This document shows, piece by piece, positions 1 through 6,500 of a DNA stretch of 7,181 nucleotides. The notes beneath the pieces were generated by a model. That model ran no database searches. It worked only from the letters and a program-made list of their open reading frames with translations, and had not been told where the DNA came from. Within the stretch, counting starts at the first letter, position 1, and each line of letters starts with the position of its first letter. The DNA comes from an uncultured Thermomonas sp. (GTDB taxonomy: Bacteria; Pseudomonadota; Gammaproteobacteria; Xanthomonadales; Xanthomonadaceae), in contig CAMLJA010000096.1 of the NCBI GenBank assembly GCA_946480065.1, forward strand, positions 1-7,181. The letters are read 5' to 3'. The position numbers were made by a program, and so were the translations under genes.

Positions 1-71
1 CCGACCGGCTGCCGGTGCGCTTCCAGATGCAATTGCACAAGCTGCTGTGGAACGATGAACCGGGCCGCTGA
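1..71 (+). CDS. queE: 7-carboxy-7-deazaguanine synthase QueE, C-terminal end only (partial)
   Basis: Reading from base 3, the frame gives 22 residues ([20 protein letters not shown] then GR) and stops at TGA 69-71. The [11 protein letters not shown] stretch resembles the C-terminal tail of proteobacterial QueE as I recall it. QueE is a radical-SAM enzyme that converts 6-carboxytetrahydropterin to 7-carboxy-7-deazaguanine, the substrate of QueC. The radical-SAM CxxxCxxC cluster site would lie upstream of the window and cannot be checked. The identification rests on this short tail plus the queC gene 29 bases downstream on the same strand, the usual order in this pathway. The short gap suggests one transcript for the pair. 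Confidence 0.8.
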   Translation, partial: DRLPVRFQMQLHKLLWNDEPGR

Positions 72-100
72 GGCGGGCCCGACCGACAGGCATCCCCGAC

Positions 101-811
101 ATGACCGCAACCTCCCGACCCGCCGTCGTCCTCGTTTCGGGCGGCATGGATTCCGCCGTCGTCCTCGCCATCGCGAAGGAAGCGGGATTCGCGCCGCACG
201 CCCTGAGCGTGCGCTACGGCCAGCGCCACACCTCGGAGCTGGACGCCGCCGCGCGGGTGGCGGCCGCGCTGGGCGCGGTGGCGCACAAGACCGTCAACGT
301 GGACCTGCGCAGCATCGGCGGTTCGGCGCTGACCGACGAGGAGATCCAGGTTCCCACCGACGCCGATGGCCACGTGATCGGCGAAGGCGTCCCGTCCACC
401 TACGTGCCCGCGCGCAACACCATCATGCTGTCGGTGGCGCTGGGCTGGGCCGAGGTGCTGGGCAGCACCGACCTGTTCTGCGGGGTCAATGCGGTGGATT
501 ATTCCGGCTATCCGGATTGCCGGCCGGAGTTCGTCGCCGGCTTCGAGGCGCTGGCCAACCTGGCCACCAAGGCCGGCGTGGAGGGCAGCCGCTTCCGCGT
601 GCACGCGCCGCTGATGCGGATGTCCAAGGCCGACATCGCCCGCGAGGGCCTGCGCCTGGGCGTGGACTTCGCGCAGACCGTCAGCTGCTACCAGGCCGAT
701 GCCGACGGCCGTGCCTGCGGCCATTGCGACGCCTGCCGGCTGCGCGCCCAGGGCTTCGCCGAGGCCGGCATGCGCGATCCCACGCGCTACGTCGACGGCG
801 CCATCGGTTAA
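101..811 (+). CDS. queC: 7-cyano-7-deazaguanine (preQ0) synthase QueC
   Basis: QueC converts 7-carboxy-7-deazaguanine to preQ0 using ammonia and ATP, in the cytoplasmic pathway to queuosine. The product is 236 residues, normal for the family. Visible marks are the N-terminal PP-loop ATP-binding motif SGGMDS (residues 13-18), the RYGQRH segment after it, the central [13 protein letters not shown] and [18 protein letters not shown] blocks, and a C-terminal zinc site of Cys196, Cys206, Cys209 and Cys212, all intact. The ATG at 101 is chosen because the PP-loop then starts a few residues in, as is usual. The ribosome site is weak (ACAGG, 86-90). It follows queE by 29 bases and precedes a tRNA-Lys gene. 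The stop TAA (809-811) also forms part of a likely tRNA promoter. A longer frame from 55 is a shadow. Confidence 0.97.
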   Translation: MTATSRPAVVLVSGGMDSAVVLAIAKEAGFAPHALSVRYGQRHTSELDAAARVAAALGAVAHKTVNVDLRSIGGSALTDEEIQVPTDADGHVIGEGVPSTYVPARNTIMLSVALGWAEVLGSTDLFCGVNAVDYSGYPDCRPEFVAGFEALANLATKAGVEGSRFRVHAPLMRMSKADIAREGLRLGVDFAQTVSCYQADADGRACGHCDACRLRAQGFAEAGMRDPTRYVDGAIG

Positions 812-823
812 AATGCGCGCCCC
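809..823 (+). promoter_or_regulatory. Probable tRNA-Lys promoter: -10 box and GC-rich discriminator overlapping the queC stop
   Basis: TAAAAT (809-814) matches the sigma-70 -10 consensus at five of six positions. It is followed at once by GCGCGCCCC (815-823), like the GC-rich discriminator of stringently controlled stable-RNA promoters such as E. coli tyrT. Transcription would start near 821, about 22 bases before the mature tRNA. The first three bases of the -10 box are the queC stop codon, so the upstream half of the promoter is inside queC. I see no good -35 hexamer at the expected spacing (around 786-791), which lowers confidence. Growth-rate or ppGpp control is inferred from the discriminator only. 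Confidence 0.55.
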
Positions 824-837
824 GCCGGCTCCGGCGG
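822..837 (+). repeat. Perfect GC inverted repeat between queC and tRNA-Lys
   Basis: CCGCCGG (822-828) and CCGGCGG (831-837) are perfect inverted copies separated by two bases. As RNA this gives a six-pair stem with a GCTC loop. There is no T run after it, so it is not a classic intrinsic terminator. It could help end queE-queC messages or form a 5' hairpin in the tRNA-Lys precursor before RNase P removes the leader. Confidence 0.5.
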
Positions 838-843
838 CATCCC

Positions 844-918
844 GGGTCGTTAGCTCAGTGGTAGAGCTGCGGACTTTTAATCCGTAGGTCGAAGGTTCGA
901 ATCCTTCACGACCCACCA
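844..918 (+). tRNA. tRNA-Lys (anticodon UUU), CCA encoded
   Basis: The full cloverleaf can be folded by eye. The acceptor stem GGGTCGT (844-850) pairs perfectly with ACGACCC (908-914). The D stem GCTC/GAGC is followed by an anticodon stem GCGGA (869-873) and TCCGT (881-885), with one G-T pair at its base. The anticodon loop is CTTTTAA (874-880) with anticodon TTT at 876-878, reading AAA and AAG lysine codons. The variable loop is AGGTC. The T stem GAAGG/CCTTC (891-895/903-907) encloses TTCGAAT. The discriminator base is A915, and CCA (916-918) is encoded. tRNA-Lys is not a queuosine substrate (those have GUN anticodons), so its place next to queC is a matter of gene order rather than function. 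No integrase or 3'-end duplicate is visible nearby. Confidence 0.97.
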
Positions 919-940
919 ATCCCCGGTCGCCCGCTCGCCG

Positions 941-2752
941 CTAGGCCGCCGCCTCCAGCGCGGCGATCAGCTCGTTGCCGTAGCGCTCCAGCTTGCCCAC
1001 GCCGACGCCGCCGATCCGGGCCAGCGCGACCAGGTCGCGCGGCTGCTCCAGCGCGATCGCGCGCAGGGTGGCGTCGTGGAAGATCACGTAGGCGGGCACG
1101 TTCTGCTCGCGCGCGGTGTCCGCGCGCCACTGCCGCAGCAGCGCGAAGCGGGCGGCGGCCTCGGCCGGCAGGTCGGCCGCGGGCGCGCGCCGCTCGCCGC
1201 CGGCGGTGCCGCGACGGCGTTCGCGCCGCGGCGGCTCCGCCCGCAGCTGCAGCTGGCGCTCGCCGCGCAGGACCGGCAGCGCGGCGGCGGCCAGGCGCAG
1301 GGCGCCGTGGCCCTCGACGTCGGCCTCCAGCAGGCCGGCGGCCACCAGCTGCCGGAACACCGCGCGCCACTGGCGGGCGTCCAGCTCGCCGCCGATGCCG
1401 TAGGTGCTCACCGACTGGTGGCCGAACTGCCGCACCTTGGCGGTGTCGGCGCCGCGCAGGACGTCGATCAGGTGGGCGGCGCCGAAGCGCTGGCCGGTGC
1501 GGTACACGCACGACAGCGCCTTGCGCGCGGCTTCGGTGGCGTCCCAGGTCCGCGGCGGCTGCAGGCAGTTGTCGCAGTTGCCGCAGCCGCCGGCGTGGGG
1601 CTCGCCGAAATAGCCCAGCAGCGCCTGGCGGCGGCAGGCGGTGGATTCGCAGTAGCCGATCAGCGCGTCCAGCTTGCCGCGCTCCAGCCACTTGCGCTCG
1701 TCGCCGGCCTCGCCTTCCTCGATCATCCGCCGCAGCAGCACCGCGTCCCCCAGGCCGTAGGCCAGCCACGCATCGGCGGGTTCGCCGTCGCGGCCGGCGC
1801 GGCCGGTTTCCTGGTAATAGCCCTCCAGCGACTTCGGCAGGTCCAGGTGGGCGACGAAGCGCACGTCGGGCTTGTCGATGCCCATGCCGAACGCGATGGT
1901 CGCCGCCATCACGATGCCGTCCTCGCGCAGGAACCGGCGCTGGTGCTCCGCGCGGACGCCGGCGTCCAGGCCCGCGTGGTAGGGCAGGGCGCGGATGCCG
2001 CGCTCGGCCAGCATCGCCGCTGTGGCCTCCACCTTGCGCCGCGACAGGCAGTAGACGATGCCGCTGTCGCCGCGGTGCGCGTCCAGGAAGTCCAGCAGCT
2101 GGCCGCGGCTGTCGTCCTTGGCCACCACGGCGTAGCGCACGTTGGGGCGGTCGAACGAGCTGACGAACTGCTCGGCGCCCTCCAGCGCCAGGCGCTCCAC
2201 GATCTCGCGCCGGGTGGGCGCGTCCGCGGTGGCGGTCAGGGCGATCCGCGGCACGTCCGGCCAGCGCTCGTGCAGCAGGGTGAGCTGGCGGTACTCGGGG
2301 CGGAAGTCGTGGCCCCACTGCGAGACGCAGTGGGCCTCGTCGATCGCGAACAGCGCCAGCCGCGCGCGTTCCATCAGCCCCAGGAAGCGCGGCGTCAGCA
2401 GGCGCTCCGGGGCGACGTAGAGCAGGTCCAGCTCGCCGCCGGCGAACTGGCGCTCCACCTGCGCGGCGTCGGCGGCGTCCAGGCTGGAGTTGAGGAACGC
2501 CGCGCGCACGCCGAGCTGGCGCAGGGCGTCCACCTGGTCCTGCATCAGCGCGATCAGCGGCGAGACCACGATGGCGGTGCCCGGGCGCAGCAGCGCGGGC
2601 AGCTGGTAGCACAGCGACTTGCCGCCGCCGGTGGGCATCAGCACCAAGGCGTCGCCGCCGTCGACCACGCGCGCCACGATCTCGCGCTGGCGGCCGCGGA
2701 AGGCGTCGTGGCCGAAGACGCGGCGGAGGGTGTCGAGGGCGGGGTCGGACAT
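941..2752 (-). CDS. recQ: ATP-dependent DNA helicase RecQ
   Basis: RecQ is a 3'-to-5' superfamily 2 DNA helicase that acts in recombination (RecF pathway) and at stalled replication forks. The product is 603 residues, close to the E. coli protein. Motifs in order are FRGRQREIV (motif 0, 18-26), MPTGGGKS (Walker A, 39-46), DEAH (138-141) followed by the RecQ aromatic-rich loop [16 protein letters not shown] (172-176), [12 protein letters not shown] (motif V, about 288-299) and [10 protein letters not shown] (motif VI, 314-323). The zinc site is Cys373, Cys390, Cys393 and Cys396, with the same spacing as in E. coli RecQ. A winged-helix region (about 400-500), an Arg-rich linker (about 505-525) and a C-terminal HRDC domain (about 530-600) follow. 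The start ATG has no clear ribosome site but fits the family N-terminus. It is convergent with tRNA-Lys, 22 bases away. Confidence 0.97.
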   Translation of the reverse strand: MSDPALDTLRRVFGHDAFRGRQREIVARVVDGGDALVLMPTGGGKSLCYQLPALLRPGTAIVVSPLIALMQDQVDALRQLGVRAAFLNSSLDAADAAQVERQFAGGELDLLYVAPERLLTPRFLGLMERARLALFAIDEAHCVSQWGHDFRPEYRQLTLLHERWPDVPRIALTATADAPTRREIVERLALEGAEQFVSSFDRPNVRYAVVAKDDSRGQLLDFLDAHRGDSGIVYCLSRRKVEATAAMLAERGIRALPYHAGLDAGVRAEHQRRFLREDGIVMAATIAFGMGIDKPDVRFVAHLDLPKSLEGYYQETGRAGRDGEPADAWLAYGLGDAVLLRRMIEEGEAGDERKWLERGKLDALIGYCESTACRRQALLGYFGEPHAGGCGNCDNCLQPPRTWDATEAARKALSCVYRTGQRFGAAHLIDVLRGADTAKVRQFGHQSVSTYGIGGELDARQWRAVFRQLVAAGLLEADVEGHGALRLAAAALPVLRGERQLQLRAEPPRRERRRGTAGGERRAPAADLPAEAAARFALLRQWRADTAREQNVPAYVIFHDATLRAIALEQPRDLVALARIGGVGVGKLERYGNELIAALEAAA

Positions 2753-2758
2753 GCCGCA

Positions 2759-2767
2759 AGGGTAGCA
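2759..2767 (-). promoter_or_regulatory. Possible extended -10 promoter of recQ
   Basis: On the minus strand TGC followed by TACCCT (2767 down to 2759) resembles an extended -10 element (TGn plus a four-of-six match to TATAAT). Only six bases separate it from the recQ ATG, so transcription would begin at or next to the start codon. This agrees with the lack of any Shine-Dalgarno sequence there. No -35 box is obvious. This is a weak match in GC-rich DNA. Confidence 0.25.
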
Positions 2768-2783
2768 AGCGGGACACGGGGCC

Positions 2784-2804
2784 GGCGTCGGGCAACGCCC
2801 CGCC
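2784..2804. repeat. Short inverted repeat upstream of recQ
   Basis: GGCGT (2784-2788) and ACGCC (2795-2799) are perfect inverted arms around six bases. The alternative pairing GGGC (2790-2793) with GCCC (2797-2800), extended by GGCG/CGCC, gives a longer hairpin. It lies about 30-50 bases upstream of the recQ start, where an operator could sit, but short GC palindromes are common by chance at this base composition. Confidence 0.25.
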
Positions 2805-2825
2805 GAGCCGTCGATCAGGCGCGCG

Positions 2826-2862
2826 CCGCGAGGCCGGGCAGGCGGCCCTGCCCGGGCCGCGG
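2826..2862 (-). terminator. GC hairpin downstream of dps, probable transcript end
   Basis: CCGGGCAGG (2834-2842) and CCTGCCCGG (2847-2855) form a perfect nine-pair stem with the tetraloop CGGC. After a small internal loop, CCGCG (2826-2830) can pair with CGCGG (2858-2862) and lengthen the rod. It lies 18-54 bases past the dps stop in the direction of dps transcription, where a terminator or 3'-stabilising hairpin is expected. There is no U tract, so termination may be weak or Rho-dependent. The 10-base sequence GCCGTCGATC occurs on both sides of it (2807-2816 and 2865-2874). Confidence 0.45.
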
Positions 2863-2879
2863 GTGCCGTCGATCCGGGG

Positions 2880-3440
2880 CTACTGCAGCAGCGAGCGCAG
2901 CATCCAGGCGTACTTCTCGTGGGTCTGCAGGCGCTGGGTCATCAGGTCCACGGTGGGATCGTCGCCGGCGGCGTCGGCGGTCTTCAGCGCCTTGCGCGCG
3001 GTCCGGCAGACCGCCTCGTTGCCCACCACCAGCTGGCGCACCATCTCGCGCCAGTCGGCGGCGTCGGCCAGGCCGGGCTCCTCCTGGATCGAGCCCAGGC
3101 GGATGAACTCCGGGTAGGAGCCGGGGGCGTTGTAGCCAAGCGCGCGCATGCGCTCGGCGATCTCGTCCAGCGCGTTCCACTGCTCGGTGTACTGGCCCTC
3201 GAACATCACGTGCAGGCTGTTGAACATCGGGCCGGAGATGTTCCAGTGGAAGTTGTGGGTCTTCAGGTACAGGGTGAAGGCGTCGGCCAGCATGTGGCCC
3301 AGGCCGTCGGCGATGCGGCGGCGGTCGCCGGCGCCGATGCCGATGTCGATGCCGGGGGCGCCGTCCGCATGGGCGGCGACCGGGGCGGAAACAGGTTTCG
3401 CCGGCTTGTTCGCGGGCTTGCCGGCTTTTTTCTTGGCCAT
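2880..3440 (-). CDS. dps: Dps family DNA-binding ferritin-like protein
   Basis: Dps forms a hollow dodecamer that oxidises and stores iron with hydrogen peroxide and coats the nucleoid in stress or stationary phase. The product is 186 residues. The inter-subunit ferroxidase ligands are all present: His65 (in NFHWN), His77, Glu81, Asp92 and Glu96, matching E. coli His51, His63, Asp67, Asp78 and Glu82 in spacing, with Glu for Asp at one position. The N-terminal tail starts [17 protein letters not shown], with six lysines in 15 residues, and probably binds DNA. I chose the ATG at 3438-3440 because GAGGA (3448-3452) sits seven bases upstream. An in-frame ATG at 3521 would add 27 residues but lacks a ribosome site and would reach to within two bases of the divergent hrpA start. 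The gene stands alone, divergent from hrpA. OxyR or stationary-phase control is known in the family, but no site is identified here. Confidence 0.93.
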   Translation of the reverse strand: MAKKKAGKPANKPAKPVSAPVAAHADGAPGIDIGIGAGDRRRIADGLGHMLADAFTLYLKTHNFHWNISGPMFNSLHVMFEGQYTEQWNALDEIAERMRALGYNAPGSYPEFIRLGSIQEEPGLADAADWREMVRQLVVGNEAVCRTARKALKTADAAGDDPTVDLMTQRLQTHEKYAWMLRSLLQ

Positions 3441-3523
3441 GGCGGTGTCCTCGGATGGGCTTGCGGCGAGAATACGCCCCTGCGGCGTTGCCGTCCCATG
3501 AATCCTTGCGAACAGCCCCATCC
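3441..3523. promoter_or_regulatory. Divergent dps/hrpA intergenic region
   Basis: These 83 bases lie between two start codons and must hold the dps promoter and probably the hrpA promoter. On the minus strand there is a good Shine-Dalgarno GAGGA (3448-3452) for dps and a possible -10 TATTCT (3474 down to 3469), which would give a dps leader of about 20 bases. No convincing -35 accompanies it. The -10 candidate is centred in the inverted repeat GGCG-agaata-CGCC (3465-3478), and CGGC-gtt-GCCG (3483-3493) lies beside it. On the plus strand I see no clear Shine-Dalgarno before the hrpA ATG. Confidence 0.45.
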
Positions 3524-6500
3524 ATGCAGCCTATGGCCACCGACGCCGGCACCCCGCGCCAGGCCCGCCGCGCCATCGACGGCGCGCTGACCCGCGACCG
3601 CGGCCGCCTGCTGGGGCTGTGGTCGAAGTGGAACGCCAAGCCGAACGATGCCGGCCTGCGCGACGCCTTCCTCGGCAAGTTGCAGGCCTCGGTGGCCGAA
3701 CGCGAGCGCCGCGCCGCCGCGCTGCCGGCCGCGCGCGTGGACGAGACGCTGCCGATCGCCGCGCACGCCGACGAGATCGCCGCCCTGATCCGCGCCCACC
3801 AGGTGGTGGTGATCGCCGGCGAGACCGGCAGCGGCAAGACCACCCAGCTGCCCAAGCTGTGCCTGCTGGCGGGGCGCGGCGCGGCCGGCATGGTCGGCTG
3901 CACCCAGCCGCGCCGCATCGCCGCGCGGTCGGTGGCGCGGCGCGTGGCCGAGGAACTGCAGGTGCCGCTGGGCGGCACGGTGGGCTTCCAGGTGCGCTTC
4001 AACGACGCGGTCAGCGAGCAGACCGCCATCAAGTTCATGACCGACGGCATCCTGCTGGCGGAAATCCAGGCCGACCGCTGGCTGTCGAAGTACGACACCC
4101 TGATCATCGACGAGGCGCACGAGCGCAGCCTCAACATCGACTTCCTGCTGGGCTACCTCAAGCAGCTGCTGCCGAAGCGGCCGGACCTGAAGCTGGTGGT
4201 GACCTCGGCCACCATCGACACCGCGCGCTTTGCCGCCCACTTCGGCGGCGCGCCGGTGGTGGACGTCGAGGGACGCGGGTATCCGGTGGAGATGCGCTAT
4301 CGCCCGCTCGAAGGCGAGGGCGACGAGGACGCCGGCCAGCGCACGATCGTCGATGGCATCGTCGCCGCCTGCGACGAGATCATGTCCGATAGGAGCCGGC
4401 GCGACAGCGGAATGGGCGACACCCTGGTCTTCCTGCCCGGCGAGCGCGAGATCCGCGAGGCCCACCAGGCGCTGGAGCGGCGCAAGTACCGCCACACCGA
4501 GGTGCTGCCGCTGTACGCGCGGCTGTCCGCGAAGGACCAGGACCGCGTGTTCCATCCGGGTTCGCAGCGCCGCATCGTGCTGGCCACCAACGTCGCGGAA
4601 ACCTCGCTGACGGTCCCGCGCATCCACTACGTGGTCGACCCCGGCGTGGCGCGGGTCAAGCGCTACAGCCCGCGGCAGAAGCTGGACCGGCTGCACATCG
4701 AGCCGGTGTCGCAGGCCAGCGCCAACCAGCGCGCCGGCCGCTGCGGCCGCATCGCGCCGGGCACCTGCTTCCGCCTGTATTCGGAAGCCGACTTCGCTTC
4801 GCGCCCCGAGTTCACCGACCCCGAGATCCGCCGCGCCGCGCTGGCCGGGGTGATCCTGCGGATGCTGGCGCTGGGCCTGGGCAGCATCGAAAGTTTCCCG
4901 TTCCTGGAACCGCCCGATCCGCGCGCGATCGCCGACGGCTGGCAGCAGCTCAATGAACTGGGCGCGGTGGACGACCACCGCAAGCTCACCGCCATCGGCA
5001 GGATGATGGCGAAGCTGCCGGTGGACGTGAAGCTGGCGCGCATGCTGGTGGCCGCCCACGCGCACGGCGTGCTGCGCGAGATGCTGGTGATCGCCAGCTT
5101 CCTCGGCATCCAGGACCCGCGCGAGCGTCCCGCCGACGCCCGCGCCGCCGCCGATGCCGCGCACGCGCAGTTCGCCGACGCGAAATCCGAGTTCGTCGGC
5201 ATCCTGAAGCTGTGGGAGGGCTACCGCACCGCGCACGAGGACATGACGCAGTCGCAGCTGCGCAAATGGGCCGACAGGCACTTCCTCGGCTTCCTGCGCC
5301 TGCGCGAATGGTGGGAGTTGCACCGGCAGCTGAAGCTGCAGTGCGAGGCGCTGTGGCCGGAAAGCGGGTCAGGTTCACTTTCCGCGAAAAGTGAGCCTGA
5401 CCCGCTTTCCGGCAGCGAGCCCGATCCCGCGTCCTACGCGGCGCTCCATCGCGCGCTGATCGCCGGCCTGCCCACCCAGCTGGGCCATCGCGGCGAAAAA
5501 GGCCTCTACGACGGCCCGCGCGGCCGCAAGTTCCAGCTGTTCCCGGGTTCCAGGCTGGCCAGCAAGCCGCCACCTTGGCTGCTGTCGGCCACGCTGCTGG
5601 ACACCGAGAGGGTGTGGGCGATCACCAACGCCGCCATCGAGCCGGACTGGGCGATCGCCGAGCTGCCGCACCTGCTGGCGCGCCGCCACCACGATCCGCA
5701 CTGGTCGCGCGCGCAGGGCCGCGTGCTGGGCAGCGAGCAGATCAGCCTGTTCGGGCTGGTGCTGGCGCCGAAGAAGCCGGTGCACTACGGCGCGCTGTTC
5801 CCCGAGGAAAGCCGCGCGATCTTCGTGCGCGAGGCGCTGCTGACCGGCGAGATCAACACCCGCAGCGCCTTCCTGGCACGCAACCTGCGCACGCTGGAAC
5901 TGGCGCAGCAGGAGGAGGCGAAGCAGCGCCGGGTCGGCCTGGTGGTGGACGAGGACTGGCAGGCGCGCTGGTACCTGGACCGGCTGCCGCCGCACGTGCA
6001 CAACGCACAGGCGCTGGATGCGTGGTTCGGCAAATTGCCGAAGGACGAGAAGGCCGCGCTGGAGTGGTCGCGCGACGACCTGCTGGTGGCCGACGAGAGC
6101 GATGCCGCGCGGTTCCCGGCGTACATCGCGCTGGGCGAGGCGCGGCTGGCGGTGCAGTACCGCTTCGAGCCGGGCGCGCCGGACGACGGCATGACGGTGG
6201 CGGTGCCGCTGCACCTGCTCAATGCGCTGGATGCCGCCCGCCTGTCGTGGCTGGCGCCGGGCTTCGTGGAGGACAAGGCGACGGCGCTGATCAAGTCGCT
6301 GCCGAAGGCGCTGCGGCGCAACTTCGTGCCGGCGCCGGACTTCGCCCGCGCCTTCGCGGAGGCGTTCGCGCAGCCGGACGCCGACAGCATCGAGGGAGCG
6401 CTGGCGAAATTCCTCAAGAAGCTCTCCGGTGTCGATGTCTCTGCACTGGATTTCGACGCCGCCGCCATCGAGCCGCACCTGCGCGCCAACCTGCGCCTGC

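Noticed and set aside
844..941. tRNA-Lys as an occupied integration site for a genomic island
   Set aside because: recQ follows directly, and there is no integrase, no repeated tRNA 3' end and no change in base composition.
906..2795. Alternative 629-codon minus-strand frame overlapping recQ
   Set aside because: Arg/Pro-rich shadow in the wrong frame. RecQ motifs all lie in the 941-2752 frame.
1076..3106. Long open frame of 676 codons on the plus strand, antisense to recQ and dps
   Set aside because: It is a by-product of GC-rich codon bias in recQ. Its translation is low-complexity Ala/Gly/Val/Arg with no recognisable domain, while the minus strand has the full RecQ motif set.
3441..3521. 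N-terminal extension of dps from an ATG at 3521
   Set aside because: The extra 27 residues look like translated intergenic DNA, the inner start has a well-spaced GAGGA site, and the extension would consume the divergent promoter region.
3263..5323. Long open frame of 686 codons on the minus strand, antisense to hrpA and part of dps
   Set aside because: It mirrors hrpA codons, is rich in His/Gln/Ala/Val, and has no family motifs. The sense frame carries every DEAH-helicase motif.
5357..5412. Palindrome as an intrinsic terminator or frameshift that ends hrpA
   Set aside because: There is no T run after either arm and the HrpA frame continues through it into well-conserved sequence, so the gene is not broken.
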